A stretch of 6,336 nt of DNA. It comes from Deltaproteobacteria bacterium (GTDB taxonomy: Bacteria > Desulfobacterota > Desulfobacteria > Desulfobacterales > B30-G6). The notes under the pieces are model-generated. The model made no database searches and was not told where the DNA came from. It saw only the letters and a list, made by a program, of their open reading frames with translations. A program made the position numbers and the translations under genes. Position 1 is the stretch's first letter. Each line of letters begins with the position of its first letter. The stretch spans positions 1-6,336 of the forward strand of contig QMMS01000261.1 in NCBI GenBank assembly GCA_003647375.1. The letters run 5' to 3'. Below are positions 1 to 5,415 of the stretch, piece after piece.

Positions 1-10
1 CGCATGTTTA

Positions 11-1288
11 TTGAATGCGGAAGAGACACAGGGCAACCTCGACATGTGTTCTTTTCAGTTAAAGACACTCAATGATTTGAGCAAAGAACTGTTCGGGAGT
101 GTTGATACAGAGACGATTATAAGAAATTTTCTGCTCACAACCATGGGTAATTTTGGCGTACTCAAAGGTTTTGTGCTTTTGCTACCCCTGGATTCCGAGA
201 AAGGCGATCGTTTTGCATCGGTGGGCTTTGACGAAACGGATGTGGCGCGGTTGAGGCATAACTGCAGACAGTGTGCATGGTATGGAAAGCCTCACGAAAA
301 AAAGGACGACCAGACGCCGTGGGCATGCAAGCACGTTATTTCCCACGGCATAGAGCTGGTTTTTCCATTTCTGGTGGAAAAGAAGTTTCAGGGTGTTTTG
401 GGGCTGGGCCCCAAGCTCCTGGGTTCGTCTTTTGCACCCCATGAAAAGGAGCTCCTGGAGACATTGATCAACAATCTGGTTATCGCAATAAAAAATGCTC
501 AGTCGTTTGAGAGGGTATTGGACTTGAACCAGCTTCTCAATAAAAAGAATACCGACCTCGAAGAAACCCTCCAGACATTGAGTGCCACCATACAAAAAGT
601 TGAACTATTAGAGAATATTAAGGAAAATTTGAGCAAATTTGTACCCATGACGGTCACCAATATGATCGAGGCATCACCGGAAGGATCGCTACCGGAGAGC
701 AAAGAACAGGATCTATCGGTTCTGTTTCTGGACATCGAGGGCTATACAAAGCTTTGTGAAAAATTCGACAGTACCAAAGTGAATAATATCGTTGAAAAAC
801 ATTTCTCGGTTTTCATGGATGCCATCCACAGCAACAACGGAGATGTCAACGAAACAGCGGGTGATGGTTTGATGGTGCTTTTTCTCAATAAGGATAAGCA
901 ACAAAATGCACTGGATGCTGCTCGTTCCGCTTTGTCAATCCAGAAAGAAACCAGACGCATCGGGCATGAGAGACTCTCTCTTTATCGACCGCTCGATATT
1001 CATATGGGGATTCATTCAGGGACCGCACTTGTCGGGGCAACAAAGTTCAGCAGTCTTACGGGATCACGATGGACCTATACTGCCCGGGGTCAGATCGTAA
1101 ACGTAGCCTCCCGGATCGGTTCCCTGGCGACCGGCAGCAGCATTCTGATATCTAAAGTGACTTCAGATCGTGTGTGCCGGCAAAATTCCGTAAAGCCCAT
1201 GGGTCAATTCAAACTCAAAAATGTTAGCGATGAAGTTGAAATTTTCAAGCTTCTGCCTGAATTTCGGACAAAGTCCAAGCGGTCATAG
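11..1288 (+). CDS. GAF-domain class III nucleotide cyclase (adenylate/guanylate cyclase family)
   Basis: Predicted soluble signalling enzyme making a cyclic nucleotide from ATP or GTP under control of an N-terminal GAF sensor. Residues about 17-165 form one GAF domain, 166-215 a helical coiled-coil linker ending in LSKFVP, and 232-414 the cyclase homology domain. Both metal-binding aspartates are visible (D241 in FLDIEGYT, D285 in AGDG), as are the transition-state Asn and Arg (N364 and R368 in VNVASR). The purine-specifying pair reads E281 and T357, which is mixed: Glu is guanylate-cyclase-like, Thr is typical of bacterial adenylate cyclases. No signal peptide or membrane segment is seen. 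The GAF domain carries C85-x2-C88 and C106-x-H108, absent from its paralogue at 2275. The start is uncertain: TTG at 11 gives 425 aa, ATG at 44 has a weak AGGG ten bases upstream, and the frame is open to the window edge, so the gene could begin earlier. Family assignment is firm; product (cAMP or cGMP) is not. Confidence 0.9.
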   Translation: MNAEETQGNLDMCSFQLKTLNDLSKELFGSVDTETIIRNFLLTTMGNFGVLKGFVLLLPLDSEKGDRFASVGFDETDVARLRHNCRQCAWYGKPHEKKDDQTPWACKHVISHGIELVFPFLVEKKFQGVLGLGPKLLGSSFAPHEKELLETLINNLVIAIKNAQSFERVLDLNQLLNKKNTDLEETLQTLSATIQKVELLENIKENLSKFVPMTVTNMIEASPEGSLPESKEQDLSVLFLDIEGYTKLCEKFDSTKVNNIVEKHFSVFMDAIHSNNGDVNETAGDGLMVLFLNKDKQQNALDAARSALSIQKETRRIGHERLSLYRPLDIHMGIHSGTALVGATKFSSLTGSRWTYTARGQIVNVASRIGSLATGSSILISKVTSDRVCRQNSVKPMGQFKLKNVSDEVEIFKLLPEFRTKSKRS

Positions 1289-1332
1289 ACGATGTTTCAT
1301 GGAATGTTGTCAACTCAATTTATTTGCTGACA

Positions 1333-1484
1333 TATTAACCCGGCAAGTAAATAGCCAAACTCCGTCATGCCGGACTTGATAAGCCTGCCCCGGCAAGTAG
1401 TTAGCCGGGGGCATCCAGTGTTTTTCTGGATTCCTGCCTCCGCAGGAATGACAACCTTGAGGTATTTAACTGTCGGAGTAATAT
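1333..1484 (+). repeat. MITE-like intergenic repeat, copy 1 (with internal insertion)
   Basis: Non-coding element of about 150 bases that matches the reverse complement of 5098-5217 across its whole length apart from an insertion of roughly 27 bases at about 1381-1409. It contains a perfect 8-bp hairpin (ATTCCTGC-CTCC-GCAGGAAT, 1430-1449). The inserted part adds another (CCCCGGC/GCCGGGG, 1388-1410). The ends carry short inverted similarity (TATTA... and ...TAATA). Similar GTCATTCC/GGAATGAC elements are widespread intergenic repeats in proteobacteria. Translations of it (VIPAEAGIQ on the minus strand) are artefacts. Confidence 0.75.
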
Positions 1485-1551
1485 AAAGGCGACCAAAGAA
1501 CTGCTTGTCAAGTTTCATGAAATTTTCGGGCTATGTTGAAATTCTATACCC

Positions 1552-1581
1552 TTGACACCGCACACTCCACAATAATATAGT
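1552..1581 (+). promoter_or_regulatory. Sigma70-type promoter for the cNMP-fold protein/cyclase operon
   Basis: A perfect -35 hexamer TTGACA (1552-1557) is followed after 18 bases by TATAGT (1576-1581), five of six matches to the -10 consensus. Transcription would start near 1588 and run into the gene at 1793 with a leader of about 200 nt. It is the best promoter match in the window and lies just downstream of repeat copy 1. Assigned by consensus matching only. Confidence 0.6.
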
Positions 1582-1598
1582 CCGTAATAAACTCCGAC

Positions 1599-1616
1599 GT
1601 TGGTTATAATAACAAC
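1599..1616. promoter_or_regulatory. Dyad-symmetric site in the operon leader (possible operator)
   Basis: GTTATAATAAC (1603-1613) is a perfect 5-bp dyad around a central A, flanked by GTTG and CAAC to give an imperfect 18-base palindrome. It sits about 10-30 bases after the predicted transcription start, where a repressor could block elongation or initiation. It contains TATAAT but has no -35 partner at suitable spacing, so I do not call it a second promoter. Function is inference. Confidence 0.3.
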
Positions 1617-1792
1617 CCATTAATTATCTTTTGCCATGTTGTTTATGCAACCTTGGGGTAAAGTTGTTCCTACGATTTTTTTACGGACATACCCGTTCAT
1701 ATGAGTCTGATTTCCACATCCGAAGATTTTTCTACAGAATAGAGCACGCACGCCTGTCCTCGTAAAAAACGATTTTGTGAGGGGGAATTGCC

Positions 1793-2257
1793 ATGAGCCG
1801 ACCATTTTGTCATCTGTTTGAGGGCCTTTCAGAAATTCAGTTCGAGCGTCTTTTTGTTTTGATGGAAGAGGTTGCCGTTAAAAAAGGAGAACGGCTTTTT
1901 CGGGAGGGGGAAGCGGCTGAACAACTCTACTGCATTAAGCAGGGCGCGGTAGAGATGTTGACATCAATTGACAATCATATCGAGTTGCCCATCACGATTT
2001 TGAGATCGGAAGGGAGTTATTTCGGCACGTCATCTCTGGTTCCCCCATACATCTACAGCCTTTCTGCCAGAAGTTATTCTGATAGCACCCTTATGGTTAT
2101 CAAACGAAGCCGATTGATGGAGCAGGCAAAACGTGATCCAGAAATGGGCTTCATCATCATGTCGAATCTCGCAAAAATGTTTCTGGACCGCCTTAAAGAG
2201 ACCCGCCAGGAAGTCAAAATTCATTTTAAAACCCTTTTCAAGGTCATGCAGTTTTAA
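1793..2257 (+). CDS. Stand-alone cyclic-nucleotide-binding-fold protein with altered phosphate-binding cassette
   Basis: A 154-aa protein consisting of one CRP/PKA-type cNMP-binding beta-barrel (about residues 8-125) and a C-terminal helical tail (about 126-154). It is too short for, and lacks, the winged helix-turn-helix of CRP/FNR regulators, so it is probably not a transcription factor. Family features seen: the opening LFEGLS segment, KKGERLFREGE, the LYCIKQGAVEM strand pair, and YFG leading into the cassette. In the cassette (77-93) the normally conserved Glu after FG is T79, and the Arg that binds the cyclic phosphate aligns with Y88. Binding of cAMP/cGMP is therefore doubtful or non-canonical. 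Start ATG 1793 is supported by GAGGGGG at 1779-1785. The gene ends 17 nt before the cyclase start at 2275, so the two are almost certainly co-transcribed, pointing to a role with that enzyme. It might bind another ligand or act as a protein-interaction module. Confidence 0.85.
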   Translation: MSRPFCHLFEGLSEIQFERLFVLMEEVAVKKGERLFREGEAAEQLYCIKQGAVEMLTSIDNHIELPITILRSEGSYFGTSSLVPPYIYSLSARSYSDSTLMVIKRSRLMEQAKRDPEMGFIIMSNLAKMFLDRLKETRQEVKIHFKTLFKVMQF

Positions 2258-2274
2258 AAAAGGAGTTACCATTC

Positions 2275-4053
2275 ATGACCGAATCGACAACGGTCGAATT
2301 TGACAATAGGTTTCAGTTAAAAACCCTATACGACGTCAGCAAGGAACTGTTTGAAGCAAAAGACACCAAAACAGTTCTGCAAAACTTTCTACTCACCATT
2401 ATCGGGTCCATGGGTGTTCTTGAAGGACTCATCGCCTTGCATGATAACCATTTGGACCGTATCGTGCCTATTATCGACAGGGGTTTCGATAAAGAAGCGC
2501 TGGGTGCATTGCACCAGACTTGTGCCCGGTTTTTTCGCACCAAAGACTTTCAGGATATCCTCAGCGCCTCCTTTGAAAAAAACAGGGGTGAATTTCCCGA
2601 AAAAATAAAAACGGTAATTCCTTTCGGTCTGGATAAAGACACCCGGGGTGTATTGCTCCTGGGAGATAAAATCAGTTCCAATCCTTTTGAAGAAAAGGAT
2701 ATCGATCTGCTGCTGACACTGACAAATCATCTTATTATCGCTTTGAGAAATTCCAAATTTCTGCAGCAGATGGAGCACCTCAACAAAGACCTGAAAAGAA
2801 AAAACCTGGACCTTGAAAACGCCTTCGAGGAGCTGGACCGGCGGGTCTATCATCTCAAAACGCTGAACGACGTCAGCCGGGATATCTTCAGTACGGTGGA
2901 ATTTGATACCATCATCAATCATTTTCTGCTGATGATCATGGGCAATTTCGGTGTCATGCAGGGAGTTGTCATGATGACGTCCGGGGAAACGGACGACGTC
3001 ACATTTTTCAAGGCCATGGGATACGATGAAGAAGAAACATCCCTGTTGAAAAGTGACGCAAAACGTCTCGTTCGGCAACACACACTGGATCATGAAGTAA
3101 ATGGTCATTCTGCCCTGGTGAATCCTGAGGAGCTGGAACCGCTGGAGATCTGTGCCTTGCCATTCCAGGTGACGGATGACTGTTGCGGGTTCATGGGGCT
3201 GGGTTCCAAACTTATCGGCGAACCCTTTAATGAGGACGATAAAGAGCTCATGGGGACCCTTGTCAACAGCCTGGTGGTTTCCTTAAAGAATGCCCTCTCT
3301 TTTGAAAATATCAAACAGCTAAACCAGGATCTTCTGGAAAAGAATACCCAGCTCGAAAAAGCGCTCAAGGAACTAAAAGCCGCCCTGAGAAAAGTTGAGC
3401 TTCTGGAGAGTATTAAATCGAACTTGAGCAAATTTGTGCCCACGGCGGTAACCAGATTGGTGGAAAATGCTTCTTCATCCGAAATTCATCAAGCCCATGA
3501 GCAGGATATATCTGTCCTGTTTCTCGATATCGAGGGGTACACGAAAATTACGGATGAGATCGGCGCAACAAACGTAAACACTTTGATTGAAAAATATTTT
3601 TCCGTTTTCATGGATGCCATTTATGCCAATGACGGGGATGTTGTCGAGACGGCGGGGGATGGACTGATGGTCCTTTTTCTAGCGGTAGACGAAACGGAGA
3701 ATGCCCTTCAAGCGGTACGAGCGGCACAGACAATTATGGAAAAGGCATGCTCCATAAACGATGACTGCACCATGGATTCTCAACGGTGTCTCGTGAATGT
3801 CGGGGTGGCTTCAGGAAAAGCCTTTGTGGGGGCGGCAAAATTTGAAAGTATTATCGGTTCGAGATGGGCCTACACAACACACGGAACGATCGTCAACGTT
3901 GCCGCCAGACTGTGCGGAAAGGCAAAAGGGGGCGATATCCTGGTTTCAAAAACGACGGTGGAACGAGTCAAAGAACAATTTTCGTTCGCTTCTATGGGGA
4001 GGTTTGCGCTCAAAAATTTGAGTGAGAAAGTGGATGTTTTTGCACTGAAATAG
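2275..4053 (+). CDS. Tandem-GAF class III nucleotide cyclase
   Basis: A 592-aa predicted cytosolic cyclase with the order GAF-A (about 14-162), coiled-coil linker (163-192), GAF-B (about 194-342), second coiled coil (343-388) and cyclase domain (about 409-591). The layout resembles cyanobacterial tandem-GAF cyclases, but their N-K-F-D-E cyclic-nucleotide signature is incomplete in both GAFs (DK...F138x3D142 in A; SK...F318x3D322 in B), so the GAF ligand is unknown. Catalytic residues are complete: metal-binding D418 and D462, N541 and R545. The purine-specifying positions are E458 and T534, as in the paralogue at 11-1288. Linker and cyclase domain align closely with that gene (KVELLE, LSKFVP, FSVFMDAI, ETAGDGLMVLF), so the two arose by duplication. 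ATG 2275 has AAGGAG at 2260-2265, nine bases upstream. No membrane segment is seen. The gene is the second in an operon with the cNMP-fold protein. Confidence 0.93.
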   Translation: MTESTTVEFDNRFQLKTLYDVSKELFEAKDTKTVLQNFLLTIIGSMGVLEGLIALHDNHLDRIVPIIDRGFDKEALGALHQTCARFFRTKDFQDILSASFEKNRGEFPEKIKTVIPFGLDKDTRGVLLLGDKISSNPFEEKDIDLLLTLTNHLIIALRNSKFLQQMEHLNKDLKRKNLDLENAFEELDRRVYHLKTLNDVSRDIFSTVEFDTIINHFLLMIMGNFGVMQGVVMMTSGETDDVTFFKAMGYDEEETSLLKSDAKRLVRQHTLDHEVNGHSALVNPEELEPLEICALPFQVTDDCCGFMGLGSKLIGEPFNEDDKELMGTLVNSLVVSLKNALSFENIKQLNQDLLEKNTQLEKALKELKAALRKVELLESIKSNLSKFVPTAVTRLVENASSSEIHQAHEQDISVLFLDIEGYTKITDEIGATNVNTLIEKYFSVFMDAIYANDGDVVETAGDGLMVLFLAVDETENALQAVRAAQTIMEKACSINDDCTMDSQRCLVNVGVASGKAFVGAAKFESIIGSRWAYTTHGTIVNVAARLCGKAKGGDILVSKTTVERVKEQFSFASMGRFALKNLSEKVDVFALK

Positions 4054-4061
4054 ATTAATTG

Positions 4062-4090
4062 TTGACTTTAGAAACGGTGTACCCTAATGT
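4062..4090 (+). promoter_or_regulatory. Possible promoter for the HATPase/STAS gene pair
   Basis: TTGACT (4062-4067, five of six to -35 consensus) is followed after 17 bases by TAATGT (4085-4090, only three of six to -10 consensus). It lies in the 70-nt gap after the tandem-GAF cyclase, so the downstream pair could have its own start besides read-through from 1552. The poor -10 keeps confidence low. Confidence 0.35.
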
Positions 4091-4093
4091 TGA

Positions 4094-4109
4094 GCATCTG
4101 TTAAGATGC
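4094..4109. promoter_or_regulatory. Perfect hairpin GCATCT-GTTA-AGATGC
   Basis: A 6-bp perfect stem with a 4-base loop, starting four bases after the putative -10 box and ending 14 bases before ATG 4124. No T run follows it, so it is not a canonical intrinsic terminator. As DNA it would be an operator over the start site; as RNA, a small 5' hairpin or a processing site between the cyclase and kinase parts of a longer transcript. Confidence 0.35.
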
Positions 4110-4123
4110 ACTAATTATACAGG

Positions 4124-4606
4124 ATGTTAGCCGAGTGGACAATGATAACGATGGTAAATAATCAGAACAATAGTACCGTACAGATTACCTTGAGCAACAG
4201 GATCGGGTACGAAAAAATTGCCATGGCGTGTTCAGCGTCATTTGCAGAAATGTTCGGTTTTTCCAATGACCGAATAGAAGATTTGAAAACCATCGTGGGG
4301 GAGGCATCAACAAATGCCATGGAGCACGGTAACCAAGGGCGTTTAGACGCCAGGGTCGTTGTATCCATGAGTTTTAAAGATGATACGATTTGCGTATCGG
4401 TTGCAGACGAAGGACCCGGCATCGGAAAGCAGCCCCCGCCGCCTGACATAGCACGAATCATTGAAAATAATGAGGCCATCTGCGGGTTTGGCTTGTTCTT
4501 GATTAAACAGCTTGCAGACAAGGTTGATTTCACGAAGAAACCAGACAATGGTCATGTGGTTCATATGGCACTCAACATGAAAGCGCAGGCTGATCATGCA
4601 GAATAA
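4124..4606 (+). CDS. RsbW/SpoIIAB-like ATP-binding protein (HATPase; anti-sigma-factor serine kinase family)
   Basis: A 160-aa single GHKL/HATPase domain protein. By family, such proteins phosphorylate a STAS antagonist on serine and hold a sigma factor or another partner. ATP-binding boxes are present: N box E60-A-S-T-N64-A-M-E-H68-G, G1 box D95-E-G97-P-G99-I, G2 box G121-F-G123-L-F-L-I-K followed by LADKVDF, and a closing NGHVVHMAL. There is no histidine-kinase dimerisation helix, sensor or membrane segment, which argues against a two-component kinase. The start is ambiguous between in-frame ATGs at 4124, 4142 and 4151; GAGTGG (4133-4138) could serve the later two, and homology only begins around residue 17, so the first 6-9 residues may not be translated. 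The last 11 nt overlap the STAS gene. No sigma factor or PP2C phosphatase is in the window, so the output is unknown. Confidence 0.88.
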   Translation: MLAEWTMITMVNNQNNSTVQITLSNRIGYEKIAMACSASFAEMFGFSNDRIEDLKTIVGEASTNAMEHGNQGRLDARVVVSMSFKDDTICVSVADEGPGIGKQPPPPDIARIIENNEAICGFGLFLIKQLADKVDFTKKPDNGHVVHMALNMKAQADHAE

Positions 4607-4946
4607 AAATGAGGTAACACTCAAAAAACAGGGTTCTGTCGTTATTTTCAATATTCAGGGAGACATAACATCCTTTTCAGAACCATTCTTGAATCAAGCC
4701 TACAAAGAAGCCAATGACCAGGGAACCGAAAAAATATTACTCAATCTTGAAGAAGGTGCCTATATCAACAGCGGCGGCATCGCCGTCCTGATCCAGATTC
4801 TTGCCCAGACCAAAAAGAACAACCAACAGATCAGCATTACGGGTCTGTCCGAGCATTTCAAAAAAATATTCAACATGGTGGGTATCACCAAGTTTGCCGA
4901 CATACATAATGATGTTGAGAGTGCCATAGCAGTTATGTCCAAATGA
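4596..4946 (+). CDS. STAS-domain anti-sigma-factor-antagonist-like protein
   Basis: A 116-aa SpoIIAA/RsbV-type STAS domain spanning nearly the whole protein. Such proteins bind the partner HATPase kinase when unphosphorylated and are released when it phosphorylates them. Landmarks: VVIFNIQGDIT (first strands), ILLNLEEGAYINSGGIAVLI (the phosphorylation loop region), and SEHFKKIFNMVGITKF near the C terminus. The usual D-S-[S/T]-G loop reads N58-S59-G60-G61, so the phospho-acceptor serine (equivalent to RsbV S56) is kept while the preceding Asp is Asn. ATG 4596 lies inside the HATPase gene with an 11-nt overlap, indicating translational coupling; only a weak CAGG lies upstream. The adjacent HATPase is its obvious cognate partner. 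The gene order kinase then antagonist is opposite to the rsbVW and spoIIAA-AB operons. Confidence 0.9.
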   Translation: MQNKNEVTLKKQGSVVIFNIQGDITSFSEPFLNQAYKEANDQGTEKILLNLEEGAYINSGGIAVLIQILAQTKKNNQQISITGLSEHFKKIFNMVGITKFADIHNDVESAIAVMSK

Positions 4947-5046
4947 TCCTCCTGAAATCTGTCGACGTCATCATCTACTGAACAATTGAAGTTCCATCAG
5001 ATATTATCCACCAATAAAAAAATATTCCATTAATTTTGATTCAAAT

Positions 5047-5065
5047 CCTCCACCTTTGGTGGAGG
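5047..5065. repeat. Perfect 8-bp hairpin CCTCCACC-TTT-GGTGGAGG
   Basis: A perfect inverted repeat with a 3-base loop, 100 bases after the STAS stop codon. No T run follows on either strand, so it is not a standard intrinsic terminator, but a stem this strong could still stop 3' exonucleases or slow polymerase at the end of the operon. It lies just outside repeat copy 2 and may be a separate REP-like element. Confidence 0.5.
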
Positions 5066-5097
5066 ACCAGGAAAGGTTCTACCAATCCGGTGAAGAT

Positions 5098-5217
5098 TAT
5101 TACTCCAGTAGTTAAATACTCTACGATTGTCATTCCCGCGGAGGCGGGAATCCAGAAAGGCACTGGATACCGGATCAAGTCCGGCATGACGGAGTTGGCT
5201 ATTTCGCCAGGTTAATA
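5098..5217 (-). repeat. MITE-like intergenic repeat, copy 2 (inverted relative to copy 1)
   Basis: An element of about 120 bases whose reverse complement matches 1333-1484, lacking copy 1's internal insertion. It has an 8-bp perfect hairpin (ATTCCCGC-GGAG-GCGGGAAT, 5132-5151) and a 5-bp one (CCGGA-TCAAG-TCCGG, 5170-5184). Similarity to copy 1 stops sharply at TATTA-type ends on both sides. The ends show imperfect inverted similarity to each other (TATTA, AAATA and GTCATnCC in the same order), as in a non-autonomous transposable element. No transposase gene is nearby. Confidence 0.75.
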
Positions 5218-5227
5218 AAAAAGCCAA

Positions 5228-5355
5228 TGCCCAATGTCGAACAAGGAATATTGAATAATGGAGTGTTGAATCGCCGCGCTCTTTCTTTTTTATCAATTGC
5301 TGACAACTTTCACTTCAAAAGTCATGTAATCGATATTCGATATTTGGATATTCCA
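5228..5355. repeat. AT-rich simple repeat-like stretch
   Basis: Low-complexity intergenic DNA with short recurring words (AATATTGAATAATGG near 5250, then three GATATT units at 5332, 5339 and 5347). It resembles decayed intergenic repeats seen in related bacteria. No coding signal is seen. Confidence 0.3.
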
Positions 5356-5400
5356 GCCCCCTTCGAGGGGGCGTCTTGAGCCCACCCGCTCTGCGGGTGG
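5356..5400. repeat. Pair of adjacent GC-rich hairpins
   Basis: Two perfect stems lie nine bases apart: GCCCCCT-TCG-AGGGGGC (5356-5372, 7 bp) and CCACCCGC-TCT-GCGGGTGG (5382-5400, 8 bp). Neither is followed by a T run on either strand, so a classical intrinsic terminator is not supported. A bidirectional transcription barrier, REP-like element or gyrase/IHF-type structure is possible. They separate the HATPase/STAS block from the receiver gene. Confidence 0.5.
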
Positions 5401-5415
5401 AGATTCAGTTTATTA

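Noticed and set aside
1333..1484. CRISPR array or insertion sequence
   Set aside because: There are only two dispersed, inverted copies, no regular spacers, and no transposase or cas gene in the window.
1315..1518. 67-aa minus-strand ORF over repeat copy 1
   Set aside because: The translation contains VIPAEAGIQ and KSGMT, the familiar artefactual reading of this non-coding repeat family; there is no ribosome-binding site or family match.
1779..1790. CRP-type operator (TGTGA half site near the cNMP-fold gene)
   Set aside because: A single TGTGA occurs at the ribosome-binding site with no TCACA partner at 6-base spacing.
1588..1792. Riboswitch in the long leader (cyclic dinucleotide or other)
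   Set aside because: I could not find the conserved core words of c-di-GMP or other common aptamers; only short stems are visible.
1620..1805. 61-aa minus-strand ORF in the operon leader
   Set aside because: No ribosome-binding site or recognisable motif, and it overlaps the start and ribosome-binding site of the + strand gene at 1793.
2389..3108. 239-aa minus-strand ORF inside the tandem-GAF cyclase
   Set aside because: It is fully antisense to a strongly supported gene with complete catalytic motifs; its residue composition looks like an antisense shadow with no recognisable domain.
4094..4109. Intrinsic terminator after the tandem-GAF cyclase
   Set aside because: The stem is only 6 bp with mixed composition and is followed by ACTAATTAT rather than a T run.
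5030..5296. 88-aa minus-strand ORF over repeat copy 2
   Set aside because: It includes RHAGLDPVSS and LDSRLRGND, the other well-known artefactual reading of the same repeat type, and runs through hairpin DNA.
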